From assembly GCA_049644285.1 (NCBI GenBank), contig JBARRP010000347.1, positions 56,152 to 120,151 of the forward strand: DNA of 64,000 bases. The letters run 5' to 3'. Source of the stretch: CAVRXT01 sp049644285. GTDB lineage: Bacteria; Acidobacteriota; Terriglobia; Acidiferrales; UBA7541. Under the pieces are notes generated by a model. It did no database searches and had not been told where the DNA came from. It was given only the letters and a program-made list of their open reading frames with translations. Numbering within the stretch: position 1 is the first letter of the stretch; every line of letters starts with the position of its first letter. This document shows, one piece after another, positions 58,488 through 64,000 of this stretch. Both the position numbers and the translations under genes were made by a program.

Positions 58488-59288
58488 TCACCGCGGCGCG
58501 GTCAAATAAAACAGCGTCGTAAACACCAGGTCGACCGCGATCACCAAGAAAATCGACTTCACCACCGACGACGTCGTCGAACGCCCCACCTCCTCCGCCC
58601 CCAGTCCGGTCGAAAGCCCTTCCTGGCAGCCCACCGCCGTGATCACCGCGCCGAACATCACGCTTTTGATCAGCCCGGTGACAATATCGCGCAGCACCAG
58701 CGCATTGAGCGACAAGCGCATGTAGCTGACGAAGGTGAATCCCGCGTTGCTGGTGACGCCGAAAAGCGCGCCACCCAGCACTCCCATGAAATCCGCCCAG
58801 GTCGTGAGGCAAGGCATCATCAGAATCATGGCCACGAATTTCGGCGCCACCAGAAAATACACCGGATCAAGCGCCATCGTGGCGAGCGCATCGATTTCTT
58901 CATTCACCTTCATCGTTCCAATTTCCGCGGCGAACGCGGACCCCGATCGCCCGATCACCACAATCGCGGTCATGAGCGGCCCAAGCTCGCGCGTCATCGA
59001 CAGGGCCACCGCATTCGCGACAAACTCCATCGCGCCAAAACGCCCCAGCTCATACGCCGCCTGCAACGCGAGAATCGTCCCAATGAAAAAGCTGATGAGC
59101 GAAAGAATGGGCAGCGCTTCAACGCCGACCGCCATCGCCTGGTGAACTGCGCGGCCAAAGCGCACCGGCCGGCCCTGAAACGGCCCAACGAACACCGCAT
59201 GAGCGGCCCGGCCAGACAGCCGCGCCAAATCGCCAATGTAAGCCAGTTGGTCGATGGTGGCCTTGCCGATCGTTTCCGTCAGAGCCAT
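58488..59288 (-). CDS. MlaE-like ABC transporter permease
   Basis: A 266-residue membrane protein with about five or six helices. The conserved core includes L-I-S-F-F-I-G-T-I-L-A-L-Q, T-R-E-L-G-P-L-M-T-A-I-V-V-I-G-R-S-G-S-A-F-A-A-E-I-G-T-M (split by family into two motifs) and E-E-I-D-A-L-A-T-M, the regulatory E-x-D-A-L helix. It pairs with the MlaF ATPase and MlaD. ATG 59288. The STAS gene upstream, transcribed in the same direction, probably encodes the MlaB-type subunit. Confidence 0.94.
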   Translation of the reverse strand: MALTETIGKATIDQLAYIGDLARLSGRAAHAVFVGPFQGRPVRFGRAVHQAMAVGVEALPILSLISFFIGTILALQAAYELGRFGAMEFVANAVALSMTRELGPLMTAIVVIGRSGSAFAAEIGTMKVNEEIDALATMALDPVYFLVAPKFVAMILMMPCLTTWADFMGVLGGALFGVTSNAGFTFVSYMRLSLNALVLRDIVTGLIKSVMFGAVITAVGCQEGLSTGLGAEEVGRSTTSSVVKSIFLVIAVDLVFTTLFYLTAPR

Positions 59289-59427
59289 TTATTCTTAGGA
59301 CGTCGCAGCATTTCGCAGCCCCGGAAAAAAGCCTGGTGGCACAGCCACTCCTGGCTGTGCGCTGAACATGAGTGCAGCAAATTCACACCGGCAAGAGTGC
59401 CTGTGTCACTGGAAACCCCCGCCCGTT

Positions 59428-59549
59428 GTCATCCCGAGCGGAGCGAGGCATCTGCTGTCTGCGAACCGCGCGAGGAAAAGCAGATTCCTCGGACGCTCCG
59501 CAAATGCGTCCGGAGCGCAAAAGACGCGCCGCAGCGACCTCGGAATGAC
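59428..59549. repeat. Long intergenic inverted repeat
   Basis: The left arm GTCATCCCGAGCGGAGCGAGG and the right arm CGACCTCGGAATGACA are complementary in part, with an internal unit (AAAAGCAGATTCCTCGG, TCCGCAAATGCGTCCGGA). A strong RNA hairpin is expected. It lies between the STAS gene and the MlaE gene and could reduce read-through. Confidence 0.5.
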
Positions 59550-59575
59550 AGCGACGGTCTCATGCAAGTTCGACG

Positions 59576-59941
59576 CTAAATAGTCGCGCCCGACGGGGAT
59601 TTCCCCGTCGGCCCCCGCACCGCGTCCTCCTCGTTGTCGTACACCTCGAAAACCTTGATCAGCCGCGTCAACTCAAAGACTTCGCGCGCGATCGGGCTCA
59701 GCCCATAGAGCGCGAACCCGTTTTTCAGCTCCCGCGAAATTTTCAGCCCTTCCACCAGCGAAGCGACTCCGGCGCTGTCGATATATTTCACCTTCAGCAG
59801 ATTCACGACCACCCGCGGCACCCGCTTCTCCCTCAGCAATTCGATCAATATTTTGCGGACCTGCGGCGAGTTATAAAGGGTGATGTCGCCGGTAACGTCC
59901 ACAATCGTGGCGACGCCCGATTGACGCGTTGCGATTTCCAT
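59576..59941 (-). CDS. STAS-domain protein, probable MlaB-like subunit
   Basis: 121 residues from ATG 59941, which has GGAGAG upstream; the frame reaching 60133 is a chance extension. A single STAS domain has Y-I-D-S-A-G-V-A-S-L with the conserved Ser, and I-T-L-Y-N-S-P-Q-V-R-K-I. In Mla systems a STAS protein binds the ATPase to stimulate transport. Position at the head of the operon favours that role over sigma-factor control, but both families look alike in sequence. Confidence 0.85.
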   Translation of the reverse strand: MEIATRQSGVATIVDVTGDITLYNSPQVRKILIELLREKRVPRVVVNLLKVKYIDSAGVASLVEGLKISRELKNGFALYGLSPIAREVFELTRLIKVFEVYDNEEDAVRGPTGKSPSGATI

Positions 59942-60050
59942 GTAGCTCTCCGCCCAGGCCGTAGCGGCCAGGGTGCGTGCCTGAGAATACCCGGAGTTGG
60001 GTGCGGAGAAAAGCCTCTGCGGCGCGACAAGCAACCGAGAGTTAACATTG

Positions 60051-60074
60051 GTAGGGGCGCTGCTTGCCGCGCCC
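60051..60074 (+). repeat. GTAGGGGCGC repeat, copy left of the DUF1772-like gene
   Basis: GTAGGGGCGCTGCTTGCCGCGCCC. The reverse complement of 61042-61065 matches it with a single internal mismatch, so the two copies flank the 60304-60927 gene in inverted orientation. Confidence 0.6.
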
Positions 60075-60303
60075 GTGTTCATCCCGAGGGCACCCTTCGT
60101 TCGCTTCGTGACCTCAAGGCAGGCAGCAAGCATGGGACCGGAAGTCTACACTTCGCCCGCTACTTCCAGGGGTTGCACGTCCCGGGCTACTTTGTCGGCG
60201 TGTCGGTCTTCGGCGACTTCGAGGTCATAGCGAACAAGCGCGATAAAGTGTCAGCACCCTCCTCTAACTGAACACACCCAACTGCTGTTTGCCTTTTCCA
60301 TGC

Positions 60304-60927
60304 ATGACTTCTTCTTATGAGTCTGTGCTGTGGAAACAAGAGAGCCCTCTGGTTACACTACGAGCACGAAATGCTCGAAGGGAGCTCAGGCGCGTACGGT
60401 TGACGCGGGCGTTCCTCTGGGTTTCGGTGCTCGCATGGGGTATCGGCGTGGGTGCAAAGCTCTACGACCTCAGGGTGGTCGCAGGCGCCTGGAGCGCGGC
60501 GCCGCCGGAGTCGCTTACACTGTTGCCATACGGCGCCCGTTTCCCGGTCGACCCCGGTAAATCTTTCTTACCAACGTCGCTCTCGACCTTGGTGGCAGCT
60601 TTCGGTGCACTTATCAGTGGATGGAAGACGCCATTCAGGTATCGCGTTTGGTTGTGGTCGTCTGCGGTGCTCATTCTAGCCGTCTGGGTCTTCACCGTCG
60701 TCGACTTTTGGCCTACCAACGCGGCGTTGTTTGCCGGGGCCTTCGGTGCCACGAGTGGGGCCAAGGGCGAAGCGGAGTTGATACGGCTGGCGCACCAGTG
60801 GGTGAGTTACGATTGGTGGCGGGTGGCAATGATGGGAGCAGGATTCGTTTCAGCTGTGCGGGCGATAAGTATTCCCGTCCCTCCAGCGACAAGCGGACGG
60901 GCGTCTGCTTTGATCTCGCACGTCTAG
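60304..60927 (+). CDS. DUF1772/anthrone-oxygenase-like membrane protein
   Basis: About 207 residues with four helices: F-L-W-V-S-V-L-A-W-G-I-G-V-G at ~37-50, then T-L-V-A-A-F-G-A-L, R-V-W-L-W-S-S-A-V-L-I-L-A-V-W-V and a last near the C-terminus. The helix-4 area V-D-F-W-P-T-N and the polar W-V-S-Y-D-W-W-R-V segment follow the DUF1772 family pattern. The start is uncertain (ATG 60304, or 60289). Flanked by inverted GTAGGGG repeats. Function unknown. Confidence 0.65.
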   Translation: MTSSYESVLWKQESPLVTLRARNARRELRRVRLTRAFLWVSVLAWGIGVGAKLYDLRVVAGAWSAAPPESLTLLPYGARFPVDPGKSFLPTSLSTLVAAFGALISGWKTPFRYRVWLWSSAVLILAVWVFTVVDFWPTNAALFAGAFGATSGAKGEAELIRLAHQWVSYDWWRVAMMGAGFVSAVRAISIPVPPATSGRASALISHV

Positions 60928-61041
60928 CGACAGAAATCCCCATTTGCACCCTGTGTCACGGATCGCGGCGGAGTACCGGCACGGTCCGCCGCGCGGCGGC
61001 TGCCCCTACGGGAAATCGCAAGGAACATGCGCGACAACCCT

Positions 61042-61065
61042 GGGCGCAGCAAGCAGCGCCCCTAC
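61042..61065 (-). repeat. GTAGGGGCGC repeat, inverted copy
   Basis: Inverted near-identical copy of 60051-60074; another member on the same side lies at about 60989-61010 (CCGCGCGGCGGCTGCCCCTAC). Confidence 0.6.
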
Positions 61066-61098
61066 CAGTGCGCACAGGTAAAACAGCGCCTGTGCCAG

Positions 61099-62442
61099 TT
61101 AGCGGGTGCGAAGGTCCATGGGGATGTAGCTGCGGTTGTCGGCGCCGAGGTAGACCTGGCGGGGGCGGGCGATTTTCTGTTCGGGGTCGAGGAGCATTTC
61201 TTCCCACTGCGCGATCCAACCCGAGGTGCGGGGGATGGCGAAAAGCACCGGGAACATGGTTACCGGGAAGCCCATCGACTGGTAGATGAGGCCGGTGTAG
61301 AAGTCGACGTTGGGATACAGCTTGCGGGAGACGAAATAATCGTCTTCGAGGGCGATGCGCTCGCATTCGAGCGCGATATCGATCAAGGGATTGCGGCCCA
61401 TCACGTCGAAAACCTCGTAAGCGACCCGCTTCACCACCTTCGCGCGCGGATCGTAATTCTTGTAGACGCGATGGCCGAAGCCCATCAGCTTTTTTTCTCC
61501 GGCTTTGACGTGCTTGATGTATTCCGGCACGCGATTCACCGAGCCGATTTCCAGCAGCATGCGCAGCACCTGTTCGTTGGCGCCGCCGTGAAGCGGGCCG
61601 TAAAGCGCGGCGGTGGCCGCGGCGATCGCGGAGTACGGGTCGACGTGCGAGCTGCCCACGCCGCGCATCGCGCTGGTCGAACAATTCTGTTCGTGATCCG
61701 CATGGAGAATGAAAAGGACATCGAGCGCGCGCTCGAGGGTCAGGTTCGGCCGATACTTCAATTCGGTCGTGCGGAACAGCATGTTGAGGAAGTTTCCGGT
61801 ATAGCTCAGGTCGTTGTCGGGGTACGCAAAGGGCATGCCGAGGCTGTGCCGGTAAGCGAAGGCCGCGAGCGTCGGCATTTTGCCGATCAAGCGGTAGGTT
61901 TGCTTGCGGCGCGAATCGGCGTTGAAGATGTCCTTCGCATCCGGATAAAAAGTGGAAAGCGCGGCGACGGTCGAAATCAGCATGCCCATGGGATGAGCGT
62001 CGTAGTGAAAGCCGTCGAGGAATTTCTTGATGCTTTCGTGAATGAAGGTGTGGTGCGTGACGTGATAGGTCCACTCATCGAGCTGCGAGCGCTCCGGGAG
62101 CTCGCCATGCAGCATCAGATACGCGGTCTCGATGTAGGAGCTCTTCTCCGCCAGCTCCTCGATGGCATAGCCGCGGTAGCGCAGGATTCCTTTGTCGCCG
62201 TCAATGAAGGTGATTTTACTGGTGCAGGCCGCGGTGTTGGTGAAGGCGGGGTCGTAGCTCATCATGCCAAAGTCGGAGTCGTCAATCTTGATCTGGCGCA
62301 AGTCAATGGCGCGAATCGTGTCGTGGGTGATGGGGATCTCGTATTGCTTGCCGTTGCGATTGTCGATGATGGTGAGGGTGTCGCGCTTGGTCGCCGAGGG
62401 TTGGTCGTTCACGACCATCGACGCTGGTTTGATTGGATTCAC
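61099..62442 (-). CDS. gltA: Citrate synthase
   Basis: A 447-residue enzyme condensing acetyl-CoA and oxaloacetate. The start is GTG 62442 behind GGAGGGCGGAAG. It has the fold signature G-I-L-R-Y-R-G-Y-A-I-E-E-L, H-A-D-H-E-Q-N-C-S-T (first catalytic His), G-P-L-H-G-G-A-N-E (second His), M-G-F-G-H-R-V-Y-K (binding Arg) and the catalytic Asp in N-V-D-F-Y-T-G. It resembles the longer hexameric type II/Gram-negative enzymes. Stands alone. Confidence 0.96.
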   Translation of the reverse strand: MNPIKPASMVVNDQPSATKRDTLTIIDNRNGKQYEIPITHDTIRAIDLRQIKIDDSDFGMMSYDPAFTNTAACTSKITFIDGDKGILRYRGYAIEELAEKSSYIETAYLMLHGELPERSQLDEWTYHVTHHTFIHESIKKFLDGFHYDAHPMGMLISTVAALSTFYPDAKDIFNADSRRKQTYRLIGKMPTLAAFAYRHSLGMPFAYPDNDLSYTGNFLNMLFRTTELKYRPNLTLERALDVLFILHADHEQNCSTSAMRGVGSSHVDPYSAIAAATAALYGPLHGGANEQVLRMLLEIGSVNRVPEYIKHVKAGEKKLMGFGHRVYKNYDPRAKVVKRVAYEVFDVMGRNPLIDIALECERIALEDDYFVSRKLYPNVDFYTGLIYQSMGFPVTMFPVLFAIPRTSGWIAQWEEMLLDPEQKIARPRQVYLGADNRSYIPMDLRTR

Positions 62443-62570
62443 CTTCCGCCCTCCGTGAACAAGCTCTCGACAAGCCCGACGAGTGGATCGGACAACAATA
62501 CAATTTACACCATTTGCTCGGCCGTTGTGGAGTGGTTTGCGCCGGGCGGGGCGGCTTGGTCATAGGCACT

Positions 62571-62609
62571 TCGAGAAAAGCAGATTTCTCGCTCCGCTCG
62601 GAATGGCAG
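62571..62609. repeat. Intergenic repeat copy
   Basis: TCGAGAAAAGCAGATTTCTCGCTCCGCTCGGAATGGCA; shares AAAGCAGATT and GCTCGGAATG with 59428-59549, in the gap upstream of citrate synthase. Confidence 0.4.
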
Positions 62610-62693
62610 AAAAAGTCAGAAGAACGGGGCTGAAGCCGTGCCCTGACGAGCACGGGTGTGTTCACGGCTTTCGCGCGGACCGGCTCGAAGTGG

Positions 62694-63392
62694 TCAGTGG
62701 GGTTGCGTGTCGTGAGGAGCAGGGCCGATGCCGGCGGGCTGCATTGCGCCTTCGAGGTCAGCAGGAGTTGCCAATTCCACGCGGTTCCGGCCGCGCTCCT
62801 TGGCGCGGTAGAGCGCCGCGTCCGCGGCCCGCAGCAAGGCTTCGGCATCCGCCGGATGCTGTCCGGCGCTCGAGGCCACGCCGAGGCTCATGGTGACGTC
62901 GGCCAAGGTCGTGGCTGCTTCCATCGGATGGGAGGAGATCGCCGCGCGGATTCGTTCCGCCAATGCTGCGGTGCCCAACTCGTCGGAAGAAGGCACAATA
63001 ATCAGGAATTCCTCGCCGCCATAACGCCCGACCGTGTCGTAAGCACGAACGGAAGCAGTCATGCGTCGCGCCGCTTCTTGAAGGACCGCATCTCCGGCCG
63101 CGTGGCCGGGCGTGTCGTTGATGCTCTTGAAATGGTCGAGGTCCGCCAAGGCGATTCCCAAGGGATTTTTTTCGCGTTTTTGGCGGGCCATCTCGCGGCG
63201 GAGAACTTCGAAGATTTCTCCGCGGTTCACCAGGTGGGTGAGCGCGTCATGAGTGGCTTGAAACCTAAGGGTCTCGCGGGCGGCGATCAAATTGTCCTGG
63301 AGTTCGATGATGCGTTTGCCCACGTACAGACGGGCCTGGAGCTCTTCGGTGTTGAATGGTTTTGTCAGGTAATCGTCCGCGCCGGCCTTCAC
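62694..63392 (-). CDS. GGDEF diguanylate cyclase with truncated receiver domain
   Basis: The receiver is cut: the sequence begins at G-V-K-A-G-A-D-D-Y-L-T-K-P-F-N, the last third of a PleD-type receiver including the conserved Lys. A linker helix and a complete GGDEF domain follow, with signature G-G-E-E-F at ~115 and D-A-L-T-H-L-V-N-R. A GTG at 63392 may now serve as start; the earlier ORF start at 63482 reads through unrelated sequence. Active-site residues are intact, so cyclic di-GMP synthesis is possible, but control by phosphorylation is lost. The junction to the YfiR fragment is at ~63390. Confidence 0.75.
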   Translation of the reverse strand: MKAGADDYLTKPFNTEELQARLYVGKRIIELQDNLIAARETLRFQATHDALTHLVNRGEIFEVLRREMARQKREKNPLGIALADLDHFKSINDTPGHAAGDAVLQEAARRMTASVRAYDTVGRYGGEEFLIIVPSSDELGTAALAERIRAAISSHPMEAATTLADVTMSLGVASSAGQHPADAEALLRAADAALYRAKERGRNRVELATPADLEGAMQPAGIGPAPHDTQPH

Positions 63393-63598
63393 GCCTTGAC
63401 CTGGTATTCGCTCGCGGCGCTGGCTTGAGCGCGAAGGGGAATCGCGATGCCGATCAGCACACAAGCCGCAACGATCAAGCACGCCACTTCCTGAGACCTT
63501 CTGCGAAAGATTCCACGTGGCGCGGGAATTCGCTCCGCGATGCGGCGCTTCGAATCCTTCCCGGAATTCAACTGCGTACCCCCAAACAGAACTGCCAC
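63389..63598 (-). pseudogene. YfiR-like (DUF4154) protein, N-terminal fragment
   Basis: The frame has a leader with a hydrophobic signal (A-C-L-I-V-A-A-C-V-L-I-G-I-A) and then A-S-E-Y-Q-V-K-A, the start of the YfiR/DUF4154 domain. It stops immediately at the point where receiver/GGDEF sequence begins. Only the signal and the first few residues of the domain remain. Normally about 180 residues. YfiR is a periplasmic repressor of diguanylate cyclase signalling. Confidence 0.65.
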
Positions 63599-63876
63599 GT
63601 CAGTTTCATGTAGGCGCTTCGCTTGATACGATTGGACTGCACGTCTCCATCCGGATCGTTGACCTCCGGGTGGTGATCTTTCAGGAGATTCTGCCCGACG
63701 AAGCTAAGAGACAGTCTTTCTCCGCTTGCCCACGTAAGTTGCGTGTCCAACCTCGTGTACGAAGGGATCTGCTGGTCAGTGAGACGATCGGCAAAGCCCG
63801 CTGAAGCGTCCCATGCCAATCCGTGGGGCAAATTAAGATGCGAGCGAAGCTGGGCCCAATGCGATCCTCGGGACCC
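63568..63876 (-). pseudogene. TonB-dependent receptor, C-terminal fragment
   Basis: The frame reads A-Q-L-R-S-H-L-N-L-P-H, then I-P-S-Y-T-R-L-D-T-Q-L-T-W, L-S-L-S-F-V-G-Q-N-L-L-K-D-H-H-P-E and A-Y-M-K-L-T-W-Q-F: the last strands of a receptor barrel. A stop codon (63877-63879) and different sequence lie upstream, so the rest of the barrel is missing or out of frame. It overlaps the YfiR start by 31 bp, the usual tight gene order of such clusters. Confidence 0.65.
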
Positions 63877-64000
63877 TTAACCTGAATCCGGCGTCATGAG
63901 CCAAACGCGATCTTTCAGAAGCCTTGTTAACAGGGCCTTTGGAGGCTGTTCTGCCCTTTGTTGTGGAACCTCATTAAAAATGCGGTTCTGCAACAATGCG
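63877..64000 (-). other. Unrecognised open stretch at the window edge
   Basis: The minus frame is open from the window edge for 40 codons, ending W-L-M-T-P-D-S-G at the stop 63877-63879. The residues (Q-Q-R-A-E-Q-P-P-K-A-L-L-T-R-L-L-K-D-R) do not look like receptor barrel. It may be the end of an inserted element that broke the TonB gene. Not assignable within this window. Confidence 0.3.

Noticed and set aside
59428..59549. CRISPR-like repeat array
   Set aside because: Repeats are inverted and unequal in spacing with no regular spacers; no cas genes nearby. It fits an intergenic palindromic repeat.
60956..62074. 372-codon minus-strand frame inside citrate synthase
   Set aside because: Arg/His/Pro-rich shadow in the +1 frame of gltA, without motifs.
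61027..62565. 512-codon plus-strand frame opposite citrate synthase
   Set aside because: Antisense shadow; gltA is unambiguous on the other strand.

Overview
The window looks like chromosomal DNA of a high-GC Gram-negative bacterium, most likely an acidobacterium. This is inferred from gene content, not from a search. The pointers are two very large TonB-dependent receptors with an N-terminal carboxypeptidase-regulatory-like domain, secreted M16, M28, M42 and S9 peptidases, an MglA GTPase, a small microcompartment locus with a class II aldolase, and many short GC-rich palindromic repeats between genes. Genes are short-operon sized, lie on both strands, and often start with GTG or TTG.

Layout. 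0-9 kb: a PilZ gene tail, a CreD-like fragment, an Oar-type receptor, an MFS transporter/crotonase pair, a decayed cupin gene, two membrane or methyltransferase genes behind matching promoter repeats, and tRNA-Ser(UGA). 9-18 kb: a second TonB receptor, a 260-bp IS21-like element without transposase, a multi-TM histidine kinase, a GT39-like membrane glycosyltransferase, and a head-to-head pair of gene fragments (Ser/Thr kinase and transglutaminase). 18-28 kb: an ABC exporter with a tandem M42 peptidase, a DUF6338 pair, a deoxynucleoside kinase and an M28 peptidase coupled to a tiny membrane ORF. 28-42 kb: a TPR protein, an S9 peptidase, cytochrome c, three M16 peptidase genes, an MscS channel, a pseudo-receiver and an ARPP-1 protein. 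42-45 kb: folK, ruvB and ruvA. 45-51 kb: a minus-strand run of yvcK, glutamate dehydrogenase, class II aldolase, one BMC-H and three BMC-P shell genes. 51-55 kb: mglA, a STAS protein, endonuclease V and an ethylene-receptor-like sensor that has lost its kinase. 55-60 kb: an Mla-type lipid transport operon (STAS, MlaE, MlaF, MlaD, lipoprotein). 60-64 kb: a DUF1772-like protein, citrate synthase, and a deletion scar joining pieces of a TonB receptor, a YfiR protein and a GGDEF protein.

The most notable system is the compact microcompartment locus (45.4-47.8 kb). It has pentamer and hexamer shell proteins plus an aldolase, but no aldehyde dehydrogenase, PduL or kinase in the window. The aldolase appears to need a CTG start to recover its conserved N-terminus. 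The other main theme is gene decay: at least five genes carry 1-nt frameshifts and several others are fragments. This is either real reductive change or residual assembly error, and read mapping would decide. Functions are read from sequence motifs only; no database search was possible.
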